This document shows positions 1 to 5,013 of a stretch of DNA of 5,013 nt, in pieces. Source of the stretch: CAYYNP01 sp964472545 (GTDB lineage: Bacteria > Planctomycetota > Planctomycetia > Pirellulales > Thermoguttaceae); contig CAYYNP010000478.1 in the NCBI GenBank assembly GCA_964472545.1, positions 1-5,013 of the forward strand, given 5' to 3'. The notes under the pieces are model-generated. The model did not search any database. It was given only the letters and a program-made list of their open reading frames with translations, and was not told where the DNA came from. The number at the start of each line of letters is the position of its first letter. Positions within the stretch are counted from its first letter, which is position 1. A program made the translations under genes and the position numbers.

Positions 1-70
1 GGGGGGGGGGGGGGGGGGGGGCCCCGCCCCCCGCCCCCCTTGTTGTTTTTTTGCGGGGGCCCGGCGGCCC
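1..70. other. Homopolymer/low-complexity contig end, probable artefact
   Basis: The window opens with 21 consecutive G. C-rich runs follow to about base 39, then a T-rich stretch (bases 40-52), then G and C runs to about base 73. The rest of the window is normal high-GC coding sequence with nothing like this. Poly-G at a read end is a known no-signal artefact of two-colour sequencing chemistry, and a contig that starts this way is suspect. I infer that these bases are not genuine chromosome. Short open frames across the region are not credible genes. Confidence 0.7.
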
Positions 71-74
71 CCCA

Positions 75-147
75 CCCCAGCCACCCGCCGAAGTTCATTT
101 CGTGCCCTGGACTTCTGGGGCACCGCTGCGCTTTGCCCCAGCCACCC
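75..147. repeat. Palindromic element with direct repeat, REP/MITE-like candidate
   Basis: Bases 115-122 (CTGGGGCA) and 134-141 (TGCCCCAG) form a perfect 8-bp inverted repeat around an 11-base loop. In addition, the 12-mer CCCCAGCCACCC occurs at 75-86 and again at 136-147. The CCCCAG within each copy is complementary to CTGGGG at 115-120, so two alternative pairings are possible. The element lies 16 bases beyond the stop codon of the HNH gene and has no T-tract, so it is not a standard intrinsic terminator. A dispersed extragenic palindrome is the likeliest identity, but copy number elsewhere in the genome cannot be seen from here. Confidence 0.5.
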
Positions 148-157
148 CGCGTCAACG

Positions 158-433
158 TCAAGCAGACGGCGTCCGTTCCCGCTTCCACCGGAGAAACCGG
201 CGAATCTGCGGATGCGACGAGAGCTTCTTGCGGGTGTTATAGTGCCGGCCGAGTTCCTTGGTGTTGGGGATCAGATCGTGGACGGCCGAGTGGCACGCAC
301 TACAGACGTCGAGCCCCTGCTGCATTTCCTCCCGCGTGTGCCGCTTCTTGAACCACTTGTTGCTGTGTAGCGTGCGGGGGATCAAGTGGTGGAAGCTGCG
401 GACTTCGTCGCATTGGCAGAGTTGACAGAGCAT
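158..433 (-). CDS. Small HNH endonuclease-like protein
   Basis: The chosen start at 433 gives 91 aa. A Cys-x-x-Cys pair lies right at the N-terminus (MLCQLC), followed by the His-His of HHLIPRTLH. A second Cys-x-x-Cys-His with a further His (CSACHSAVH) comes about 45 residues later. This is the layout of zinc-stabilised HNH (beta-beta-alpha metal) nucleases, in which the HH pair and the later His/Asn positions hold the catalytic metal. The tail, with GRHYNT, a SHP and RFLRW, matches my memory of a small stand-alone bacterial HNH family of about 90-110 aa, so the gene looks full length. Such proteins are probably cytoplasmic; their biological substrate is unknown to me. A GTG at 493 would add 20 residues (Pro/Gly-rich, unlike a domain) and lies inside a hairpin, so I prefer the ATG, although its Shine-Dalgarno (AGAGA) is weak. 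It lies 71 bases after the sulfatase stop and could be read from the same transcript. Confidence 0.75.
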   Translation of the reverse strand: MLCQLCQCDEVRSFHHLIPRTLHSNKWFKKRHTREEMQQGLDVCSACHSAVHDLIPNTKELGRHYNTRKKLSSHPQIRRFLRWKRERTPSA

Positions 434-485
434 GACACGTCTCTGGACAAACTGCGGCGGGGGAGGTTCGCCTGGGAAGCCGGGC

Positions 486-500
486 GCGACCACCGGTCGC
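486..500 (-). other. Hairpin just after the sulfatase stop codon
   Basis: GCGACC (486-491) and GGTCGC (495-500) form a perfect 6-bp stem with a 3-base loop. It starts four bases beyond the sulfatase TAA. An outer AGCC/GGCT pair could extend the stem across a small bulge. No T-run follows, so it is not a canonical Rho-independent terminator. It could protect the 3' end of the sulfatase message, or be chance in GC-rich DNA. The alternative GTG start of the HNH gene (491-493) falls in its loop and last stem base. Confidence 0.35.
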
Positions 501-504
501 GGCT

Positions 505-1944
505 TTATAGGCGGCCGGGCTCGCGGACGTTCTTGCCGGGGCGTTTGACGGCCGAGTCGCCCAAATCGGCCCGGGCCTTTTCGGCCAAAGCGACCAGCCG
601 CCGAACGATCTCCGGATGTTCTTCGGCCAGGTTGGTCGTCTCGCCGATGTCATTTTCGAGATCAAACAACGCCAGGCCGATCTTGCCCGTGTCGTAGGGC
701 ACCGGCCGGCCGCCGTCGCCGCCTTCACGACCGGAGAGTGTGCGATACGCATGCGGGAAGTGCAACTTCCACTTGCCGCTGCGGACGGCTTGTAGCCCCT
801 TGCTCCAATAAAAGTACTGGGCCTCGCGGGGGCTTTTGGCGCCCGGCTTGGCTTCCATCAGCGGCAGGATGCTGCGGCCGTCGATGATGCGCCCCTCGGG
901 CAGCTTGGCGCCGACAATCTCGGCCACCGTCGGCAGCACGTCGATCGTGCCGGCCACCTCGCGGCAGACGCTGCCGGCGGGTATCCGCTTCGGCCAACGC
1001 ATGATGCAGGCCTCGCGGCAGCCGCCGTCGAACATCGTCCCCTTGCCCTCGCGCAGCGGCAACGCACAGCCGCCGTGCGTGCCGTAGGAGAGCCACGGGC
1101 CGTTATCCGACGTGAAAATCACCAGCGTATTCTCGTCGAGCTTCAGCCGCCGCAGCGTGTCGAGGATCTGGCCCATCGACCAGTCGATCTCCTCGATCAC
1201 GTCGCCGTAGATCCCCCCGGCCGACTTGCCCTTGAACTTCTCGGAAACGTACAGCGGCACGTGCGGCATGCTGTGCGGCACGTAGACCAGAAACGGCCGG
1301 TCGCGGTTTTGCTCGATGAACTTCACCGCCCGTTCGGTGTACCAGGTGGTCAGGTGCGTCTGGTCTTCGGCGGTCACGTTGTCGTTGATGATCCGCTCGC
1401 CTTCGATCAGCGGCAGGGCCGGGAAATGCCGGGCGGTGGGGTGAAAGGGCCACATGTCGTTCGAATAGGGCAACCCGAAGTAATCGTCGAAGCCGTGACG
1501 GGTGGGCAGAAACTTCGGGTGATGTCCCAGGTGCCACTTGCCGTAGATCGCCGTGGCGTAGCCGCGTTGTTTGACCACTTCGGCGACCGTCATCTCGTTG
1601 GCGTGGATGCCGTGTTTCGACTGCGGCCCCAGCGCCCCGAGGATCCCGATCCGGTTCGGATAACAGCCCGTGATCAGCGCCGCCCGCGACGCCGAGCAAA
1701 CCGCCTGGGCCGCGTAGAAATCCGTAAACCGCATCCCCTCCTCGGCCATCCGGTCGAGGTTCGGAGTCTTGATCTTCGGCGAGCCGAAGCAGCCGACGTC
1801 CTGGTAGCCTTGGTCGTCGGTGAACATGATGACGACGTTGGGGAGCTTCTCCTCGGCCGAGGTGCTACGGTCGGACAACAACCAGACAACCGCCACGACG
1901 GCCGCGACCGGACAGTGGATTCGGAGTCGATTGGGTAGATTCAT
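505..1944 (-). CDS. Secreted type I sulfatase (arylsulfatase family, formylglycine-dependent)
   Basis: This enzyme hydrolyses an organic sulfate ester, releasing sulfate. At 479 aa it is the normal length for the family and looks complete. A signal peptide (residues 1-30, hydrophobic core about 12-23, cleavage likely after STSA) predicts export. The metal-binding DD is at 43-44. The sulfatase signature is C83-S-A-S-R87, where C83 should be converted to formylglycine by a maturation enzyme not encoded here. Other active-site elements are GKWHLG at 135-140 (K136, H138), H224 in YVPHSMPH, the metal-binding D280-N281 in SDNGP, and K301 in EGKGTMFDGG. The C-terminal subdomain ends with the usual LFDLENDIGETTNLA stretch. 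All expected catalytic residues are present. The start is supported by GAGGAG at 1951-1956, 6 bases before the ATG. Planctomycetes carry many such enzymes, often used on sulfated algal polysaccharides. The substrate here cannot be read from sequence, and no carbohydrate-active or transport gene is adjacent. Confidence 0.95.
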   Translation of the reverse strand: MNLPNRLRIHCPVAAVVAVVWLLSDRSTSAEEKLPNVVIMFTDDQGYQDVGCFGSPKIKTPNLDRMAEEGMRFTDFYAAQAVCSASRAALITGCYPNRIGILGALGPQSKHGIHANEMTVAEVVKQRGYATAIYGKWHLGHHPKFLPTRHGFDDYFGLPYSNDMWPFHPTARHFPALPLIEGERIINDNVTAEDQTHLTTWYTERAVKFIEQNRDRPFLVYVPHSMPHVPLYVSEKFKGKSAGGIYGDVIEEIDWSMGQILDTLRRLKLDENTLVIFTSDNGPWLSYGTHGGCALPLREGKGTMFDGGCREACIMRWPKRIPAGSVCREVAGTIDVLPTVAEIVGAKLPEGRIIDGRSILPLMEAKPGAKSPREAQYFYWSKGLQAVRSGKWKLHFPHAYRTLSGREGGDGGRPVPYDTGKIGLALFDLENDIGETTNLAEEHPEIVRRLVALAEKARADLGDSAVKRPGKNVREPGRL

Positions 1945-2082
1945 GTCTCTCTCCTCGCAAGCTCGATTGCCCTGGGCATACGCTTCCCGCCGCCAAGTGC
2001 TTCAGCACCGGCAAACGGCCCGACGATCCCATCCTACCAACGATTACGTCGCGCCGGCAAGCGACGGGAGGCTTTGGCAGCC
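1945..2082 (-). other. Intergenic region with possible sulfatase promoter
   Basis: This 138-base gap separates the lipoprotein stop from the sulfatase ATG. It holds the sulfatase ribosome-binding site (GAGGAG, 1951-1956). A weak sigma70-like pair is readable on the minus strand: TTGCCG (2055-2060), an 18-base spacer and TAGGAT (2031-2036). A 6-bp inverted repeat (CGTCGC 2047-2052, GCGACG 2061-2066) lacks a T-tract and overlaps that putative -35, so it is not a convincing terminator. Whether the sulfatase has its own promoter remains undecided. Confidence 0.25.
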
Positions 2083-3960
2083 CTACTCCCCGATGCGGCT
2101 GAGCACGGGCAGCATCGGAATATCCGGATCCTTGGCAATGAAACTCGGCAACCCGTTCGCTCGCAACGCGTCGCGCACGGCCTCGAACGCCGCTTTGCGG
2201 ATGGCGATCTGGTTGCTTCCCTTGATCAGGCCGCTTGGCGGCGATTCGTAATCGCACTCCCAGAGCGGGTCGTTCTGCCCTTCGCGCAGCAACTCCGCGT
2301 GCAGCACGCAGACGGTGTCGATCATGGTCGGCGACTGGTCGCCGGGCACCAGCGGGCCGAGTTGCATCGCGTCGGGAGGCAAGGGAGTGACCTTCCGCAC
2401 CGGTCCGTCGCGTTCGGAATACTCCACCTCCAACACGAGTTCCGCTTCCGGCGCGACGACCAGCCCCGACGAAGTGCAGAGCCGTTCGAAGAGCTTCGTG
2501 ATCTGCGGTTCGACGACGTCGGCGCTGGCCCATTGCTGGACCTCCGTGACGTTCACCTCGACGGTGATTTCCTCGCCCGGTGTGAGCGCGGCCGGGGCGC
2601 CGGCCTTCAGTGCGGCGGCGGCCTTGTTGATCGTCTCCCAAGGCACCGGCACGGCGTGCATGGTGCAACTCTCTCTCCAAGCGTCCGTCCATTCGTCCGG
2701 CCCCACCAACAGTTCGTCGTTATCGAGAAATCGCGTGCCTCCACATCCGGCCAGCCGCCACACCACCACTTTCGGCTCCCGTAGCAGGAGGATTTCGTTG
2801 CGGACCAGCAAGCCACGCCCGTCGGGAACCCAGGTCAAGCGATTGATCTTGCCGGGCTCCGGCTTCGGAATCTTGTGGCTGAACGTCACGTTGCCCGCGA
2901 CGTCCCAGCATACTACCTGGTCGACGCTGCCGGCCTCGACTATGGCGGCAAGTTCGTCGTTTCGCGGCGAGAAGACAAACTCGTCGACGAGAAAGAGCCC
3001 TTTGTCTTCGTTGTCTTTGGGGCGTTGGAGGACTCCGCGAGTTTCTCCAGTTGCCACGTAACCCACCTGCGGAAACACGCCCATGAAGGCCGCGAAGTGC
3101 TTGCCGTCGGGGCTGACGGCGATCGAGGGGGGGGATTCCAACGTATACTCGACGGCCGGTTCCGTCGAGCCGACGTCGTAGATCCGGATCTTGCTGCCCC
3201 ACATAGTCAGCAGACGGCGGGGGCCGATGAACGTCACTTGCCGGAGTTCGCCCCCACGCTGCGCGTTGTCGGCGATCGTGATCTTGGGAAACGCCTCGCC
3301 CGTCTTCGTCGACAGCAGGACGACCGCATTGCCGTCCGGTTGCACCTTGCGGCCGCCGCATGCGTAGACTTCGCCGTCGGCGCTGAGCGCCGATTCGTTC
3401 GGACGGACGGCCGGCAATGCGGTCGGCGGGGCGTACTTCTCGCCCGTCTTGACGTTGATGATCGACTGGCCGTCGTACAACAACGGCGACGGCGGCGTGG
3501 CAAACACCGCGGGCACTTTCTCGGGCGCGGTGGTGATCAAACGCATGTTCTCGTCGGATCCCCAGAGAATCGGCGGCGGATCGACCTGCAGCACGCTGAG
3601 CTTCGACTCCGCCGGCGGTGCGTCCGGCGGGTCGTCTGGCGGCGGGTCCGGCGTGACGTCCGGCGGGGTTGGCGGCGGGGTTGGCGGCGGCGGGGTCGGT
3701 ACGATCGGTTGGGTGGGCGTGGTAACTCCGCTCGGCGGAGGCGGGGGCGGGGGCGGCGGAGGCGGCGGAACGGTCGACGGCGAGGTGGGCCGCGAAGCCG
3801 CCGCGGTGCCGGAATCGTCTTCCGCGCCGCCACACCCCGATAGCACCAGACAGCCGGTGACCAGAAGCACGCAGCACCACGTGCATGCCCCGACGCTACC
3901 GCCGGTCGCCAGAAACCGCTGCCATGGGAAACGCCGTCCTGCGGATCGAATCCTTGCCAT
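2083..3960 (-). CDS. Beta-propeller (WD40-like) lipoprotein with proline-rich stalk
   Basis: I do not recognise a specific gene. The 625-aa product begins with an Arg-containing n-region (1-20), a hydrophobic stretch (about 26-40) and a lipobox L40-S-G-C43, so it should be lipidated on C43. Gly residues follow the Cys, with no inner-membrane-retention Asp. Residues 65-117 form a proline-rich stalk containing 12 consecutive Pro and TPPP repeats. From about 120 to 440 there are repeated short beta segments of WD40/propeller type: SPDG at 283-286, VVCWDVAGN near 349-357, WVPDG at 377-381 and KVVVWRL at 397-403, for perhaps six or seven blades. The C-terminal part (about 465-612) is a separate alpha/beta region with no family I can name. 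The start is supported by GGGAG at 3968-3972, 7 bases upstream. I infer a surface- or periplasm-displayed binding or scaffold protein; no catalytic motif is visible. Its position upstream of the sulfatase on the same strand does not prove a shared function. Confidence 0.88.
   Translation of the reverse strand: MARIRSAGRRFPWQRFLATGGSVGACTWCCVLLVTGCLVLSGCGGAEDDSGTAAASRPTSPSTVPPPPPPPPPPPPSGVTTPTQPIVPTPPPPTPPPTPPDVTPDPPPDDPPDAPPAESKLSVLQVDPPPILWGSDENMRLITTAPEKVPAVFATPPSPLLYDGQSIINVKTGEKYAPPTALPAVRPNESALSADGEVYACGGRKVQPDGNAVVLLSTKTGEAFPKITIADNAQRGGELRQVTFIGPRRLLTMWGSKIRIYDVGSTEPAVEYTLESPPSIAVSPDGKHFAAFMGVFPQVGYVATGETRGVLQRPKDNEDKGLFLVDEFVFSPRNDELAAIVEAGSVDQVVCWDVAGNVTFSHKIPKPEPGKINRLTWVPDGRGLLVRNEILLLREPKVVVWRLAGCGGTRFLDNDELLVGPDEWTDAWRESCTMHAVPVPWETINKAAAALKAGAPAALTPGEEITVEVNVTEVQQWASADVVEPQITKLFERLCTSSGLVVAPEAELVLEVEYSERDGPVRKVTPLPPDAMQLGPLVPGDQSPTMIDTVCVLHAELLREGQNDPLWECDYESPPSGLIKGSNQIAIRKAAFEAVRDALRANGLPSFIAKDPDIPMLPVLSRIGE
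3610..3768 (-). repeat. Coding low-complexity repeat (polyproline/TPPP stalk)
   Basis: Within the lipoprotein gene, bases 3733-3768 encode 12 consecutive proline codons. Bases 3662-3692 contain a 12-base period (GGCGGCGGGGTT) encoding TPPP units. Residues 101-117 continue as Pro/Asp-rich sequence. Such tracts change length by slippage and are hard to sequence and assemble. The reading frame stays open across it, so the sequence appears correct here. Confidence 0.85.
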
Positions 3961-4261
3961 CGCTAAGCTCCCTTTTTCTGAGTCGAGAAAGCCCAGAACG
4001 AAGAGCGGGATCGATCCGACCTCGCAGTAGAAGGGGTCGACGTAGAACCGGCCCCGTAGCTACCCATTGCGGTCTCGTCGGCCCTGACTCCTCGCCTGCT
4101 TACCGCCTTCAGGGTACACTTTGCCGGGCGGGTTGGCAATGCCCCCGACGGCCGCTGGGCCTCGTGGCAGCCGAGGCCGCGTGGAGATGAAGGTGCAGAT
4201 AGAGAACGGGCCAGGGAATTTGGGAAATCCGCCCCGTGTACCCGTGTGTGGCGGCCAAAAC
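3961..4261 (-). other. 301-base intergenic region, no gene seen
   Basis: No credible gene lies here; the open frames crossing it on both strands lack family features and are by-products of high GC. It contains the lipoprotein ribosome-binding site (GGGAG, 3968-3972). A perfect 7-bp inverted repeat sits at 4158-4164 (GGCCTCG) and 4172-4178 (CGAGGCC) around a 7-base loop, with no T-tract on either strand. A weak sigma70-like pair reads on the minus strand: TTGCCA (4134-4139), a 17-base spacer and TACCCT (4111-4116). That pair would leave an approximately 150-base leader before the lipoprotein ATG. The hairpin lies between the two genes and could act in 3'-end formation of the upstream message, but this is inference. 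Confidence 0.4.
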
Positions 4262-4831
4262 CTATCGAACCGTAACCTTCACCTTCATCGCCTGCTTCGC
4301 CTCGACCGCCTGGTTCCACGGCTTGGCGGCGTCGTCGAGGGTGGTGCAGCCTTTGCCGTAGCGCTTTTTGGCGGCGGCGCGGTCGTATTCGTAGCTGAGC
4401 TGCAACTCGTACTGGCCGGCCTGGGGCAATTGCCAGCCGGTAACCACGTTCGCATCGTAACTGTATCGCTTCAGATTCACGGGGAGGTCGTGCGTCTTGC
4501 CGGCGGCGAGCGTAACGAAGGGGATGCCCTCGAGGATCGACGGACTGGTGGTGAATCCCCAGCGTCCGATGTTCGTCGCCTTGGGGATCTCCCGGTCGTT
4601 GGCGTCGACGATCTTCACCGAAAGACACGGCCACAAAATGATCGCCTCGTCGCTGGTGTTTTCAAACCGAACGGTGAGTTGATACGTGCCCCCGTTGATT
4701 TGCGCCAGCGTCGGCCGGTTCGCCGGCGTGACCGCCGTAATCGTCAGCGGCTGCCGCTGTTGGGCAACGGCGGGCGAGAGACACGCGGCCAGAATCGTAC
4801 ACGACAACAGGCAAACGACAGTTCGAGCCAT
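4262..4831 (-). CDS. Exported beta-rich (Ig-like) protein of unknown function
   Basis: I do not recognise this 189-aa protein. The N-terminus is a signal sequence with Arg3, a hydrophobic core at about 5-16, and two competing processing signals. One is a lipobox-like L14-A-A-C17. The other is a signal-peptidase-I-type AVA before Q24. It is therefore exported, but whether lipidated or free is undecided. The mature part alternates polar and hydrophobic residues typical of a beta sandwich, for example TYQLTVRFENTS (49-60), the segment around 103-120 with AAGKTHDLPVNL, and AGQYELQLSYEY (138-149). The last resembles the closing strands of Ig-like extracellular domains. C69 and C162 could form a disulfide. 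The start is supported by GAGGAG at 4841-4846, 9 bases upstream. No catalytic motif is visible. A binding or accessory role in the periplasm or at the cell surface is plausible but unproven. Confidence 0.8.
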   Translation of the reverse strand: MARTVVCLLSCTILAACLSPAVAQQRQPLTITAVTPANRPTLAQINGGTYQLTVRFENTSDEAIILWPCLSVKIVDANDREIPKATNIGRWGFTTSPSILEGIPFVTLAAGKTHDLPVNLKRYSYDANVVTGWQLPQAGQYELQLSYEYDRAAAKKRYGKGCTTLDDAAKPWNQAVEAKQAMKVKVTVR

Positions 4832-4875
4832 TTCCGATATCTCCTCGTCGAATTGGGGGCGTGGCTTGGGGAACG

Positions 4876-4905
4876 TTTAGATGCCGGACGTTGTGCGGAA
4901 GTTCC
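4876..4905 (-). promoter_or_regulatory. Possible ECF-sigma-type promoter
   Basis: Read on the minus strand, GGAACTT (4899-4905) is followed by a 17-base spacer and TCTAAA (4876-4881). This resembles the GGAACTT / TCTRA pattern of RpoE-like extracytoplasmic-function sigma promoters. It lies about 45 bases before the ATG of the 189-aa exported protein, with a good ribosome-binding site between. The specificity of planctomycete ECF sigma factors is not known to match this motif, and one occurrence could be chance. Confidence 0.3.
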
Positions 4906-4980
4906 CGAGAAACGGTCCGAAATCTGCACGCAAAGAAGAGCCCGACGCTGAACAATCGGCGGCCGACAAGATGTCCTGTA

Positions 4981-5002
4981 GCCGAAGTCGCCAGACTTTG
5001 GC
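4981..5002 (+). repeat. Palindromic hairpin at the contig edge, REP-like candidate
   Basis: GCCGAAGTC (4981-4989) and GACTTTGGC (4994-5002) form a 9-bp stem (one G-U pair when read as plus-strand RNA) closed by a 4-base loop, GCCA. It is compact and lies in noncoding sequence upstream of the 189-aa gene. It ends 11 bases before the window stops, so a second arm or a larger repeat unit could lie outside. There is no T-tract after the visible stem. I infer a dispersed extragenic palindrome or a terminator of the unseen upstream gene, favouring the former. Confidence 0.5.
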
Positions 5003-5013
5003 CGGCGTTCAGG

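Noticed and set aside
40..351. Short plus-strand open frames over the left edge
   Set aside because: They start in the probable artefact and run antisense to the HNH gene; their sequence is low-complexity Pro/Arg-rich with no family features.
1075..1938. 287-aa open frame on the plus strand opposite the sulfatase
   Set aside because: It lies entirely within the sulfatase gene on the other strand, is rich in Arg, Val and Asp as expected of antisense frames in high-GC DNA, and has no motif or ribosome-binding site. The sulfatase frame carries every catalytic motif.
2875..3843. 322-aa plus-strand open frame
   Set aside because: It is antisense to the lipoprotein, and its Arg/Gly-rich tail is the reverse reading of the proline codons.
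2720..3886. 388-aa minus-strand open frame overlapping the lipoprotein gene
   Set aside because: It is an Arg/Ala-rich frame-shifted shadow of the lipoprotein gene. The real frame has the lipobox, stalk and propeller repeats with a good ribosome-binding site.
4158..4178. 7-bp hairpin considered as a Rho-independent terminator
   Set aside because: The stem is perfect, but no T-run follows on either strand, so it is noted only as a structure in the intergenic region.
3963..4634. 223-aa minus-strand open frame spanning the gap between the 189-aa gene and the lipoprotein gene
   Set aside because: It overlaps the 189-aa gene in another frame and has no recognisable domain. The signal peptide and ribosome-binding site support the 189-aa frame instead.
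505..4831. A polysaccharide utilisation locus or other novel multi-gene system
   Set aside because: There is only one sulfatase and no glycoside hydrolase, transporter, regulator or second enzyme. Shared orientation alone does not make a system.

Overview
This 5,013-base window is GC-rich. It carries four genes, all read from the minus strand, and they look like part of a Planctomycetota genome (Pirellulales-like). That assignment is an inference from three things: a secreted sulfatase, a proline-linked beta-propeller lipoprotein, and exported beta-rich proteins of unknown function are typical cargo of that phylum. No rRNA, tRNA or phylogenetic marker gene is present to confirm it.

In transcription order, from high to low coordinates, the genes are: (1) an exported 189-aa beta-rich protein of unknown function (4831-4262); (2) a 625-aa lipoprotein with a lipobox, a proline-rich stalk, WD40-like propeller blades and an uncharacterised C-terminal domain (3960-2083); (3) a complete 479-aa secreted type I (formylglycine) sulfatase (1944-505); and (4) a small HNH-type nuclease-like protein (433-158, possibly starting at 493). 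Genes 1-3 each have a purine-rich Shine-Dalgarno sequence 6-9 bases before the chosen ATG. The gaps between them (301, 138 and 71 bases) are large enough for separate promoters, so co-transcription is possible but not shown. The first three products are predicted to be exported or at the cell envelope, and only the HNH protein looks cytoplasmic. They do not form an obvious pathway. The sulfatase would desulfate an organic sulfate ester, probably a polysaccharide.

The edges are the least ordinary part. The first ~70 bases are homopolymer and low-complexity sequence (21 G, then C-rich, T-rich and G/C-rich runs) that looks like a read or assembly artefact. Just inside it lies an 8-bp palindrome with a 12-base direct repeat, and the last 33 bases contain a second strong hairpin (9-bp stem, 4-base loop). 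Both resemble dispersed extragenic palindromic repeats, which would also explain why a contig stopped at each end. I found no CRISPR array, defence system, transposase or clearly novel multi-gene system. The best leads are the two edge palindromes, the unassigned C-terminal domain of the lipoprotein, and a possible ECF-sigma-type promoter in front of the 189-aa gene.
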